From: Isoetes taiwanensis
Taxonomy: Eukaryota > Streptophyta > Lycopodiopsida > Isoetales > Isoetaceae
Assembly: GCA_021234155.1 (NCBI GenBank)
Contig: JAJEKV010000003.1
Location: 16,290,386-16,354,385, forward strand
DNA length: 64,000 bases
Direction of reading: 5' to 3'
Position 1 is the stretch's first letter. Each line of letters opens with the position of its first letter. A program made the position numbers and the translations under genes. Positions 1-9,684 of the stretch are shown here, one piece after another. Under the pieces are notes generated by a model. It was not told where the DNA came from. It did not search any database and worked only from the letters and a program-made list of their open reading frames with translations.

Positions 1-1445
1 CCAGTCTTTCCTGCAAGGCATGTTCAAAAGGTAAGCATAGTTTATGCGCTAACCTCAGGGAAGGCAACTCAAGTTCCACTGGTAAGACTGCTTCTATGCC
101 ATAAACCAAATTGAAGGGTGTATGATTTGTAGCTGTTTTGATAGTGACTCTATAAGCCCAAAGGGCATCCACTATTTTGACATGCCAATCCCTCTTGTTG
201 ACCTCAATCGTCTTCTGCAAGATATTTTTCAACACTTTGTTAGTGGCTTCAGCTTGTCCATTACCTTGGGGATAATATGAGGAGCTTTTGGTATGCTTGA
301 CCTTCAAGATGTCCAACAAGTTAGCAATAACTTCATTAACAAAAGGCGTGCCCCTATCGTAATGCAAAAGGGAATACCAAACCTAGAACAAACATACTCA
401 TGTAAAAATCTTGCGGTTGTGGCGACATTAGCCTGCCTCAAGGGTATAACTTCGCCCATTTAGTAAAATAATCTGTGGCCACAATGATATCTTTGATGTT
501 GACCTGCAGAAGAAGGATTAATAGGGCCAATATAATCTAATCCCCAAATCTGAAAGGGCCCTGGAGATATGATGGGATTAAGAGCAGCTGGAAGTAAAAT
601 TCTTTTGCTAAAGATTTGGCATTGATGGCAAGTCTTTATAATCTCATAACAATCTTTAAAAACAGTAGGCCAATAGTATCCAGACCTGAGAATCTTTTTT
701 GCTGTAGTATCACCAGCAAAATGCCCTCCACAAATCTGATGATTAGAGCAGACTCACTTTCATTCACACACCTCAACAAGACTCCATCTCGGTTAACTTT
801 GCACAAGACATTGTCTATCATCTTGAATTGTCTGCATTTATCCTTGAGTCTCCTTTTTTGGTTTGAAGTGAGGCTTGAAGAGATGATTCCATGTTGTAAG
901 AAGTCTCTAATAGGTTGTTGCCACCCACCATCGGTTTTGTTCTTCTCGAGTTACCTCTACATGAGCTACCGCAAGTGAAATGTCGGCAGATCCAACTCAT
1001 CTTCATGGTCAAAAAAAAATATATAAGGCAAATAAAGGCTAGGACTTCGTACCAAATGTAATTCTTTTCGAAATATCATAGCTTTGTAACTTACAAGCCC
1101 ATCTTTGGATTTTTGGTTTTCTTGGTTGCCTTACCAAACAAGAGACCCATTGGATTTTGCTTCATGTAGACTTGGACTTGACTCTTGAGGAAGCAAGTGT
1201 CCTTGCCTATTGATAAGAAACATGAGGGCAAAGCAGCACTTTTTTTTCTATTCTCGTATATCTCTCCTCTAGAGCGGACCATTGTTTACTTGCAAACACT
1301 ATGGTATGTTTATCCCGCAAAATGGCTAACCCTATAGCTTTTTAGTAACAGTAATATAAACTTCAAATGGCATATTCAAATCTGGTTTTCTCAAAAGTGT
1401 GGCTTCACATATGGATAGAATGAGAAAGTCAAAAGCCTCTTGGCA
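1..1445 (-). pseudogene. pol: Element A integrase and gRNH remnant, broken
   Basis: On the minus strand this carries the end of the degenerate gypsy-type RNase H, the integrase zinc-binding region and core, and part of the C-terminal region, cut by the window edge. The match is clear against the intact integrases of elements C, E and K, but the frame changes many times and the H2C2 region around 720-760 has lost about 20 bases. Many differences from the other copies fall at CAG or CTG, for example CTG read as CG near 452 and CAG read as CGG near 415, which suggests consensus error in part. No integrase function can be inferred for this copy. Confidence 0.8.
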
Positions 1446-4079
1446 TTATGAAGTCCATGTGATAGGTATATGCTTACTTTCAGACTTGGAGAACTTACCT
1501 ACCCTTGTCAATCTAGAAATGGGGCTCAAAATATGAGCAAAATTAGGAATATACATCCTGAGAAAACTTGTCATACCAACAAAACTTTTGACCTGTTTTA
1601 GATTCTTGGGAGGTGCTAATTTTTTGAGAGCTTCAATCTTGTCTTGAGCAACTTGAATGCCTTGGCTAGATACTTCATGCCCTAAGAGTTGTCCTTTTGA
1701 TGCAAAAAAGATGCATTTCTTTGGATTTAGATTGACTCCTGAACTCCTGCACAAAGAACAAATTTTTGCAAGTAGCTCCACATGATTAGATGGATGAGAG
1801 CCTAAGCAAAGGTCATCTAAGTACACCCTGAACTCTTCAGCAGACATGGATTTGAAAATAACATCCATTGCCCTTTGGAAGGTAGCTGGAGCATTCATCA
1901 AACCAAAAGGCATTCTTTTCATAGCATATGTACCCCAGGGAGTGATAAAAGAAGTTTTTGGCTGGTCTTCTTCTTTGATACTGATCTGGTTGAATCCTGA
2001 GAATCCATCCAAAAATGAATACACTTCCTTACCTGCTACAGCATATAGGATCTCTTCTAAAAAAGGCAAAGGATAACAATCCTTGATGGTGGCTTTGTTG
2101 AGATCTTGATAATCAATGCAAATTCTTAAAGCACCACTTTTCTTCTCTACAGGAACAATGCAAGATACCCATTCTGGATTAATGATTTCAATAATCACAC
2201 CTGCATCTAACATCTTATTCAATTCATCCTTTATTAACCCCATAAGTGAAGCATTAATCCTCCTTAGTTTTTGAAAAACAGGTTTACAACCTTCCTTAAT
2301 TTTAATTTCAAATTGGCATACCTCAGTTTTGATACCTGATAGTTCTGAATAGTCCCAAGCAAATACATCTTTTCTTTCTTCAAAAAACATTTGTATGCTC
2401 TCCCTGTTTTGATATTCAATCAGATCTCCAACAAACAGAGTTCTAGGTGTACCATTTTTTGTGATCACAATCTCTTCAGTATCTTTTTTTTTTTCTGATG
2501 CATCAATGGTCAAAATAGGGCAGAGTGCTTTTACTTCATTGTCATCAAGATCATCTTCAGGAATAGCTCCCTCAGTCAAATATGACATGAGAGTTTCCCT
2601 ACACAGGGCATCAGCCTCAAATTTTTTTTCTCTTGGGATATGAGTGATCCTCCATGAAGCAAAACTTGAGAGCACTCCCATTGCCTGATTCTTCAAAAGC
2701 TCCATATATGTATTTTTTGTTTGATAATCTCCTGAAACTTGTCTGCAAATTAATTGTGAATCACCATAAATATGGATATTGGCAATATCCATAGCTTTGG
2801 CTTCTTGAAGACCTGCAATCAAAGCTTTATATTCTGCCACATTAGAAGTGACTTGAGGAAAAATTCTTCCTACCTTAGCTAAGAGTTTGTGAGAAGAATC
2901 TTTCAAAATAGCAGCAGATGATGCAACATTTAGTTTTTTAGAGATACCTCCATCAAACCATAAAAAACCTGTTGGTCCTTGTTTGCTGGGAAGTGCACAC
3001 TCCATAATAAGGGGAACCATTTCATATTTTCTTGGTCTTGTGTTTTTTAACCTGTAAGATCCCAAATGCTCCTCAATTAGCATTTCTTTAATGAAGTTTA
3101 CCTCTTCTTTGGAGTCATAGGAGCCTTCTTGGTTGTAAATAGTAGCAGTTTGAGAGCCATTGGAGATGGTACATCTCCCTTGAGACCAGACTGGCCTAGC
3201 ATCCACAGTAGCTAACCATCTCCTCCCTAAAAGTAGGTCATAGATATCAGATTCATCTCCTATATCTTCAAAAGCCACCACAATAAAGTTAGCAGCTACA
3301 GTTATGCCTTCTGTATTAACAGGCACTTTAGTCACCACACCAATAGGAGTAATTTTAGCATTATAAAAAGATCTTAGTAATATAGAAGCTCTCTTGTCCA
3401 CCTCGAAACCACACTTCTTCATGATGTGATATGGCATGATGTTTAGGGGAGATCCCCAATCAAGTAATACATTGAAAAAGGTAAAACCCCCTAGAGCAGC
3501 TGAACATGTAAATGCTCCAGGGTCTTCTTCATTTTGTGCTAGAATAAGATCAGTGGCATGAGTAAAGTTTATACAAGCGTTTAATTGTTCACCACTAGTT
3601 TGCTGAAGTACCCTTTTTCTGTAGCTGGGTGCAATCTTTAACAATGTGAAAAGATCCACACTCACCTTAGAATTTTTGAGCAAAATATCCACTTCATCAA
3701 GGTCTTGGTCTTTCTTACCAAATTTTTGCTGTGGAGGTGGAGCTATCATTTGAGCAGGTGTTTCCATTGTAGGTGAGGGAGACCTAGCTGTGGGATGTCT
3801 ACTCGATTCAGCATGTGTATTGACTTCATTCACTCTTCTAGTTTGCACTGCCATAACTTCTTCAGTCTTGGGAGCTTCTGTAGCCTGGATAAAACTTATT
3901 GAAGTACTTGGTTCAGTAAATCTCACAGAGGGCTTAGGTTCTGACCTCTTTTCTTGTTCCTGCTTGGCAAAGTATTCTTTAACAACACATCTAACATCAG
4001 TATGACCAACTTCTTTACAAAAAGAACAAACAGGACATTCTTTTCCAAAGTGGCCTTTCCTATTGCATTTGGAACACAC
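1446..4079 (-). CDS. pol: Element A Pol segment: zinc knuckles, PR, aRNH, RT, start of gRNH
   Basis: An 877-residue open stretch. Residues 2-15 and 18-31 are CCHC knuckles (CX2CX4HX4C). The aspartic protease lies around 190-305 with its catalytic Asp at 207, but the usual DGGS reads DWGS. An archaeal/plant-type RNase H at about 370-495 keeps Asp376, Glu416, Asp440 and Asp490. The reverse transcriptase spans about 575-765, with Asp691 in LDGFSG and the YLDD box at 753-756. The stretch ends in the RT thumb and connection. It belongs to a longer Gag-Pol frame: the first Met is internal and the knuckles continue upstream. Placement of aRNH between protease and RT is unusual (see findings). The Gly-to-Trp change beside the protease Asp probably inactivates that domain. 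Confidence 0.9.
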   Translation of the reverse strand: MCSKCNRKGHFGKECPVCSFCKEVGHTDVRCVVKEYFAKQEQEKRSEPKPSVRFTEPSTSISFIQATEAPKTEEVMAVQTRRVNEVNTHAESSRHPTARSPSPTMETPAQMIAPPPQQKFGKKDQDLDEVDILLKNSKVSVDLFTLLKIAPSYRKRVLQQTSGEQLNACINFTHATDLILAQNEEDPGAFTCSAALGGFTFFNVLLDWGSPLNIMPYHIMKKCGFEVDKRASILLRSFYNAKITPIGVVTKVPVNTEGITVAANFIVVAFEDIGDESDIYDLLLGRRWLATVDARPVWSQGRCTISNGSQTATIYNQEGSYDSKEEVNFIKEMLIEEHLGSYRLKNTRPRKYEMVPLIMECALPSKQGPTGFLWFDGGISKKLNVASSAAILKDSSHKLLAKVGRIFPQVTSNVAEYKALIAGLQEAKAMDIANIHIYGDSQLICRQVSGDYQTKNTYMELLKNQAMGVLSSFASWRITHIPREKKFEADALCRETLMSYLTEGAIPEDDLDDNEVKALCPILTIDASEKKKDTEEIVITKNGTPRTLFVGDLIEYQNRESIQMFFEERKDVFAWDYSELSGIKTEVCQFEIKIKEGCKPVFQKLRRINASLMGLIKDELNKMLDAGVIIEIINPEWVSCIVPVEKKSGALRICIDYQDLNKATIKDCYPLPFLEEILYAVAGKEVYSFLDGFSGFNQISIKEEDQPKTSFITPWGTYAMKRMPFGLMNAPATFQRAMDVIFKSMSAEEFRVYLDDLCLGSHPSNHVELLAKICSLCRSSGVNLNPKKCIFFASKGQLLGHEVSSQGIQVAQDKIEALKKLAPPKNLKQVKSFVGMTSFLRMYIPNFAHILSPISRLTRVGKFSKSESKHIPITWTS

Positions 4080-5025
4080 TTGCCAATAACAAATTTCTGA
4101 TGGATGAGTATTCCTATTGCAATGGATACATTCAGGGTAAGTTTTACCTGTTCTTGCAGTTTTGAGCTCAACTAGTTGCTTGGTTAATTCTGCTAAAGCC
4201 TCAGTAACCTTAGATAGGTCTGATTTAACCTCTGCAACTTGAGAACTAGCTTCCTCCTCCTTAGATTTCTTCTTTTCTTTCTGTATGGCATAAACTGGAA
4301 TGGAAGGGTGATGATCATAATGTGCATCAGTAGATCATGGCCATGGTGGGAGATATGGTGCTTATCAAGCAAGGTAGAGAGCATTTGAGTCAGATTAGTA
4401 GTTTTGGCAAAAACTTTGTATATGGAATCGAATCCTTCAGCAGCTTGGATCTTAAGCAATTTCCTTTGGATATCTGGTCTCCTTTCCAGACCATTGATGA
4501 AAGCAGTTACTAAAAAAGTGTGGGAATTGTGACCTGTGCTCTTTGGCACCTGCTCATAAACGTGCTAAATCTTTCTTTGTACTGATTCACACTCTCCCCT
4601 GCATGTATAGAAAAACTTTGCAATTCATTAACCAAATCTTTGGGAGTAGCTAACTTACCAAACCTGTCTAGGAATTTCTTGACGAGTTCATCCCATGAGG
4701 TGGTACCCATTAACTTCTCATAAGTTAACCAAGCACCAGCTTCACTCTCATCTTTGAAACATTTTTCAAATTCTGAAAGCTTGCATCCTTTCTTGAAACC
4801 ATAATCCCTGTAATAGTCTTCAAATATTCTCAAAAAGTTGTTAGCACTCATGCTGGAATCAAAGGTAGGCAAAGGAACAGGGACATTCAACTCAAACTGG
4901 TATGGCATGTTTTGAAGTAAGCTAGCTGAGAAACTTGAAGGCAATGGCCTTTCTCTGCAATGATCTGATACATCAACATCTTCCAATGATTCTGGTTCTG
5001 CTGGAAATTTTTGCTTTGGAGCCAT
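4080..5025 (-). pseudogene. gag: Element A gag, frameshifted
   Basis: Structural Gag protein of the retrotransposon particle. The start is the ATG at 5025 (MAPKQKFPAE), about 40 bases after the primer site and matched in copies C, F and J. A conserved Gag domain with FEDYYRDYGF and WDELVKKFLDRFG follows, then a charged linker and the first knuckle (CIHCNRNTHPSEIC). The frame breaks at a T run near 4510, one T shorter than in copy B, and again at a deletion of about 14 bases near 4330. A longer reading beginning in the primer site uses a TTG and is not credible as the start. Confidence 0.85.
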
Positions 5026-5044
5026 GAGTTCTGAGATCCAGGAA

Positions 5045-5063
5045 GATCTCGGTAGGACCTCCA
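5045..5063 (-). promoter_or_regulatory. Primer binding site, probably tRNA-Gln
   Basis: The minus strand reads TGGAGGTCCTACCGAGATC, three bases after the LTR end. It is complementary to a tRNA 3' end of the form ...TAGGACCTCCA. That suits plant tRNA-Gln, whose acceptor strand begins GGTTCTA. The tRNA match is from memory; the position and the TGG start are seen directly. Confidence 0.75.
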
Positions 5064-6020
5064 AAATGTTGACCCTAAACCTGGCTTAAACGTCAACCAC
5101 AAGAGACCAATTCGAGTTTTCACCCAAATTGGGGTTAGGACCTCCAGATCACTTAAGGTGATCAGTCTATGCAAGGAAATTCCAAAGATAAGTTCAAAAA
5201 ATTTGAGTTCTATACCTTTCCCATTTTCAGAAAATGGCACCGGTGCCAAAACAATTGTGGTGTTGAGATGCAGATCGATTTTTAAAGTCAGATGCTGTAG
5301 ACTTGGTCAAAAAAGTTGTAGGTAACCAACAGTAAAGCCTCTGACCAAGTCAGAAACTTAATCTGTGAGTTATCGAAATTGAGATTTGGAGTTGCCAATC
5401 ATCTTTTTGAGAAATTCCAAAGTAGATAGGTTGCAATGGTGCTAGGGAAGAGAGGCAAGCAGTCAAATCCTCATTTGGATGTGTAGAGGTATTTTTTGTG
5501 ACTAGATTTGGCAAAATACAGTCAAAACTGTTCAAACCCGAGAGCAATTTTTTTGAATTTGAGCTATACTTGGTATTTTCGAATGATTCCAACTCCTTTG
5601 GTTCTCATAACAGGCAGATAGGGTGCTAAAAGCACTCAGGGATTTTTCTATAGAATTTTTTGTGGCAATAATTGCTAAGAAAAATATCAGCGATGAATTC
5701 AACAACTTGACAGTCAATTTGGATTGATATGAAGGTAAATATATCAAGATAACAACAGATAAGGATGCTTCATAGTCTCAAGTACAAGAAAATAATCATC
5801 AAAAGTCATAAGGTAATTTCTGAAAGTAATGTCAACTAAATCTTGTAGATCCAGTTGAGGAGAGCTCAAGAACTTTAAGGATCGTCCAGATCTTGCTCAG
5901 CAATGATCAATGTATGATCTGAAAAATGTCGTGAGTGTGGTTCCTCTGTATATTGCGGTTCCAGTGATTTTAGGTAATAAATTTAGGCTTAATTTGTTGC
6001 TTAGATTCCGGAATTCAAGA

Positions 6021-6047
6021 ATAGAATAGAATAGAATAGAATAGAAT
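6021..6047 (+). repeat. Pentanucleotide (ATAGA)n tail of the LINE
   Basis: About five units of ATAGA on the plus strand, or TTCTA repeats at the 3' end of the minus-strand LINE. The first unit coincides with AATAGA of the target. Confidence 0.85.
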
Positions 6048-7467
6048 TGTTTTTATCGTCCACGGAGACCAATCGGCCTATGGGACCCAATACAAAAAGC
6101 GCAGCAGTCACATTACTACCCGGATTAAAAAACCCCCGCCCCGAAGGGTTTTCGAGGGAAAAACCGTGGCAGCAATAAGACTGCTGACATCAATTAAATG
6201 GTTGACTGGGGGCATATCTGAGCCCTCAAGTCCAGTACTTCCTGAATGTATGATCCGAGTGAGCGCACCGAAGTCGTGCCCAGTATCATGTGTAGCGGCT
6301 CATCAGGTCTAATCAACTGAGCATAGCGTGTCCGAATCTGATCATATGCTGGGCATCTCTGGAAAGTGTGACACTCATCCTCAACAGCTCCCGTCTGGCA
6401 GCACTGACAAACCCTATCCTGACGTGGCTCCCCAATCCATCGACCTGTCTCAATCCGGAGATGGTGAGCACCTGTGCGAATGGAGGCGATATGCCTGTGC
6501 TTTTTCATGGGCAGATGTGAACGTAGGTAGCGTTGTGGGCCTCGTTCTAATGTGGGATTTATGTGCTGCTTGTAATGTGATGTTTTGACTTGCTCCATAG
6601 CCCTGGAATCCCAAAGCTTGCTGGAGAAACAAGCATCAAGATAACATCTCAGGATGTCACGATCTGCCTCTGTTTCTACCTGGATGCACATGTGCTCCTG
6701 GACATTCCATCTAGTTAGCCACTGCACTCTTTTATCCTTCCAACAATTCTTGAGTCGTTGTGGTCCCATTGCCACTGCATAAGCCAAGTGCGGTAGACGA
6801 TCATCATCCATATTTACCACCTTTTGGAAATAGACGATGCGTCTATCAAGGGCCGCTCGCTGAAGTGGCAAGAAACCTATCTCCTGCAACAAAATTTGAT
6901 ATGGGACCGTGGATTTCACTCCGAGTGCCCGTGCTAAGAAGGCCTTCTGCACCTTTTCTAAGTCGCTCCAAGTAGCAAGGGACGCCACTGGGCCCCAGAC
7001 TTCAACTCCGTACAAAAGAACGGGCTCTACCAATACCCTGAACAGATGTGCCTGATGCCCCCAATCAGATAGTTCTGCTCTGTGGTTATTGTTCTGCATT
7101 GCATAGAGTGCTTTCCAGCCTGCTGCTACACGCAATCTTATGGAAGTGTCCCAGCATAGTGTAGAAGGAAAGTCCACTCCCAGATACTTGTAGGTGGGTG
7201 TCACCTCCACTTGTTGCCCTCGATAAGTGAATGAAGGGGGCCTTGGATGGCGCGAGGATGAGATTAGGACCACCTTGGTCTTGGCCAGATTGACGTTCAT
7301 GTTCGTGGCCTGGCAGAATGTATCCAGAGCATCTAAGTGAGACTGCATATCCTCTGGAGTGTGAGCTAAGAGGTCAACATCGTCTGCATAGATGAGTTGT
7401 CTGATGACCTGATGCAAAAGTTGGGTCTCGCCATCCCCATTGTCCATGAGCCAGTGTTCCAACTGGT
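6026..7467 (-). mobile_element. 5'-truncated LINE (non-LTR retrotransposon)
   Basis: The insertion is defined by empty sites: the other LTR-1 copies read straight through this point (for example 11960-11985 and 21230-21255). The left junction follows GAATTCAAGAATAGA and the right junction precedes AGTGATTTCAGCG. The element is more GC-rich than its surroundings. It contains the last part of a reverse transcriptase, a short 3' UTR and a pentanucleotide tail. It is truncated 5' of the YADD box, as is common for LINEs. No clear target duplication is visible beyond the tail itself. Confidence 0.9.
6194..7462 (-). CDS. LINE reverse transcriptase, C-terminal part
   Basis: A 422-residue open frame entering from the truncated 5' end; the apparent start is a TTG and is not a true start. 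Residues near 27-32 form the RT motif LIYADD, followed by motifs D/E and the thumb (KYLGVDF, LLYGVEVWGP). Near the C-terminus CQCCQTGAVEDECHTFQRC gives CX2CX9HX4C, the zinc-binding domain seen after many LINE reverse transcriptases. No RNase H follows. The frame is otherwise uninterrupted, so the insertion looks fairly young. The clade cannot be fixed by eye. Confidence 0.88.
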   Translation of the reverse strand: MEHWLMDNGDGETQLLHQVIRQLIYADDVDLLAHTPEDMQSHLDALDTFCQATNMNVNLAKTKVVLISSSRHPRPPSFTYRGQQVEVTPTYKYLGVDFPSTLCWDTSIRLRVAAGWKALYAMQNNNHRAELSDWGHQAHLFRVLVEPVLLYGVEVWGPVASLATWSDLEKVQKAFLARALGVKSTVPYQILLQEIGFLPLQRAALDRRIVYFQKVVNMDDDRLPHLAYAVAMGPQRLKNCWKDKRVQWLTRWNVQEHMCIQVETEADRDILRCYLDACFSSKLWDSRAMEQVKTSHYKQHINPTLERGPQRYLRSHLPMKKHRHIASIRTGAHHLRIETGRWIGEPRQDRVCQCCQTGAVEDECHTFQRCPAYDQIRTRYAQLIRPDEPLHMILGTTSVRSLGSYIQEVLDLRAQICPQSTI

Positions 7468-8801
7468 AGTGATTTCAGCGAGGATGGGGCGCGGGAAGGC
7501 TGATTCGAGCCATTCTTCTATTTTTAGGGTTCTTCAGCTGTATTTCTGAGAATTTCGCGCGATACGGTTCCGTATTTTTAAAAGAATATGCCTGGAATAT
7601 GCCGTATTTGGCCATTTTTAAAAGCTTGGCCAATGGTTTGAAGGTTTTTATCCATAGAATATTAAAAGAGATTATAACCCATTGACCATGGAGAAGAATG
7701 TCCACACGTGTAGAAGAATAGGGAATCTTTGGGGCATCTTTGGACAAGGTTGGGAATATGCCACTATGAATGTGATGACACAAGAATGGAGGCAAAAGAA
7801 ATCATGAAGGAACATTCGAGGGGGGCAAGGAAAATAATAGGGAATGGTATTTTTGAAACTTATAGCAAAGCAAGCATGGCAAAAGAGTGAACAATGGGTA
7901 GGAAAACAATATTGAGCCAAGGGTGCAAAAATAGGGGGTAGTGGGGTAAATGTTTATGACAAGAAAAAGCAATTTTTGAAGGCAATGGTGTAAAGTGGTC
8001 ATGAAGAGTAAATAGGGGAAATGTCATGGGGTAGTTGGCAAATAAGTTGTGGATATGAAAAAAATGGCTAGGCAAGGTGGATGACAAGGATGGAACCACA
8101 TACAAAGGAGTCTTCCAAACTTCAACTTCCAAACTTCAAATAATATCTTCCAAACTTCATAACCCAGAATCTTCTAGAGCATATTCCTGACTAAGCATTT
8201 AACTTCAAATAAAGTACCTCTTGTGAAGTTTGAACCTTGAGCACTTTTTGACTTGAAGCATGAACATCTTTTAACCTCCATAACAATGTTGAATGACAAG
8301 AATCTTCCAAGCTTTGACCTAGTCTTCTAAAATGAGTTGACCTAGTTTGAATAAATAGATCTCCATTAGCATGTTGCCCTTTGGGGGCAACATGATGTTG
8401 ATGTTGTATACTGACATGTATGTTTATGCTTCCGCAGCTAGGTAGGCCCTGAGGGAGACAGGGTAAATGACCCCTTCATTCTTCCCACTGGAACTCATTA
8501 AGGTTGCAGTGATACGTGGAGGGCCTTGTATCAATATGGAGCTGGTATGGGGGATGAACTCCTGTTTGTATACGGTGAGTGCACCGTATATGAGTAGGGG
8601 ACGTCACACCTTCCAACATTTTCTCTACCATGCCACACCCAATTGAACTCTAGTTTGTTGCAATAGGTTCATTAGACAGTCCTATTCATGCTCAAACCCT
8701 CAAATTAGCCTTCCAATCCCCATTTGGACCTCAAAATAGGTCAGAATTGCCCAACCCCAATAGTTTTCCAAGTCATCCAAAAATTAGGGTTTTCCCTTGT
8801 C

Positions 8802-8809
8802 TATAAATA
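8802..8809 (+). promoter_or_regulatory. TATA box (TATAAATA)
   Basis: TATAAATA lies in the context TTGTCTATAAATAGGCCCCC, a typical plant core promoter layout. No open frame follows closely, so it may be the promoter of an LTR or a dead gene. The function is inferred only from the motif. Confidence 0.45.
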
Positions 8810-9341
8810 GGCCCCCATTTCTCACTTAGCATCCTACAAATTTGCTCCCGACCTTCTAGGCGATCTTCCAGCTCCCTGAGGCGCTTTTGCATCTGTTTGA
8901 TAGCCTAATCCCCCCTAGATTATACACGATTGTTAACAGACATCCAACATATTGAAACCACTTGGTGAGATTGATCACCTCGCTAAGAAGGAATCATTAC
9001 TAGGATAATTGTTGACCATGTATAAATCTAGTACCTCCAAAAGAATAATCCAACTAAGTAGGTAACCCATAACTATATTGAAATAAATGATAACAGAATA
9101 TGTGCGTCCATCTTAGATGGTTATATATGCTAGCTAAGGCTAGTAAATTAATGCGCTAAGTAAGAAGCGTATAACCTCTTAAGGGGAGAGAATAGATATG
9201 ATGTTGTGTACAACGTCATTGAAGGGGTGCAGGACCATTTTCTTTTCGAAGAAAGTGGGGGGCTCAATCTTATGATTGAACGTACTTGCATCTTAGGGAT
9301 TGAAGGGCCATCGAATTGACCAAATAGAGTTCACTCTGGCA

Positions 9342-9494
9342 ATGGCCGAAGCGAATGAACAGGAGGCCTTCAACGCGCGAGACTGACGTGGTAGCTAACT
9401 ACACCAATGAAGTGGAGCAAAAGTATGGGAGCAATGCAACGACCAAGTCATCTCCAAATTACTCGACGCCGGCTCAATGGGTGGATGCGTTCTA
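9342..9494 (+). pseudogene. Unrecognised broken coding fragment
   Basis: From ATG at 9342 the frame reads MAEANEQEAFNARD and stops at TGA. One base away, protein-like sequence continues (DVVANYTNEVEQKYG through PAQWVDAF) and stops at TAG 9492-9494. The composition resembles real protein more than random AT-rich DNA, and a donor-like AGGTAAGG follows at about 9499. I do not recognise the family. It may be a frameshifted exon or a chance opening. Confidence 0.25.
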
Positions 9495-9684
9495 GCCTTA
9501 GGTAAGGTGTGCGCATGTATTATAAGCTTTAATGTGTCTTATTGATAAGTTAAATATAGATCCTAATAACTACATAGAATTTGCCGTACGTATATGTATC
9601 ATAGGGAAATAAGTTAAATAACAACGATAATGTGAGGTAGCATGTTAATTAATCCTTTGCAAGGATGCAATTCCTTCCAAGGAA

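Larger units (their letters stand above)
1..8394 (-). mobile_element. Element A: Ty3/gypsy family 1 retrotransposon, 3' end outside window
   Basis: The order on the minus strand is 5' LTR (8394-5067), primer site (5063-5045), gag (from 5025), pol (4079 down to about 700) and integrase running off the left edge. No 3' LTR is inside the window, so the target duplication cannot be checked. A LINE fragment of about 1.44 kb sits inside the 5' LTR. The coding part carries several frameshifts, so this copy is not autonomous as read. The leftmost 1.3 kb shows the CAG/CTG error signature described in the findings, so some breaks there may be artefacts. Confidence 0.93.
5067..8394 (-). repeat. LTR-1, 5' LTR of element A, split by a LINE
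   Basis: On the minus strand it runs from a palindromic TGTTG start (8394) to ...CAACA (5067). Without the LINE (6026-7467) it is 1886 bp, close to the 1.9 kb of the other copies. A TATA-like ATATACA lies near 5957-5964 on the minus strand, upstream of the conserved GGCCCAGAAG segment of other copies. The long pyrimidine-rich openings in this LTR recur in every copy only because the LTRs are copies of each other. Confidence 0.92.
8395..9684. other. Unassigned DNA between elements A and B
   Basis: Unlike the retroelement sequences around it, and not repeated elsewhere in the window. It holds a plant-like TATA box (8802-8809) and a short broken coding scrap (9342-9494). It could be a remnant of the older host sequence or part of an unrelated element. 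The join to element B is at about 9685. Confidence 0.5.

Noticed and set aside
4510-5064. A gag start upstream at 5064
   Set aside because: It depends on a TTG inside the primer site. The ATG at 5025 is matched in copies C, F and J and by MAP in family 2.
7860-8132. A 60-110 codon open frame (VVPSLSSTLPSHFF-type) that recurs at 11301, 16789, 20570, 26257 and, with variation, near 57000
   Set aside because: It lies inside the LTR, is low-complexity, and recurs only because LTRs are copies. Lengths and frames change between copies.
8374-8394. The palindrome as a transcription terminator
   Set aside because: It is the LTR terminus, recurs at every LTR edge and lacks any terminator context.
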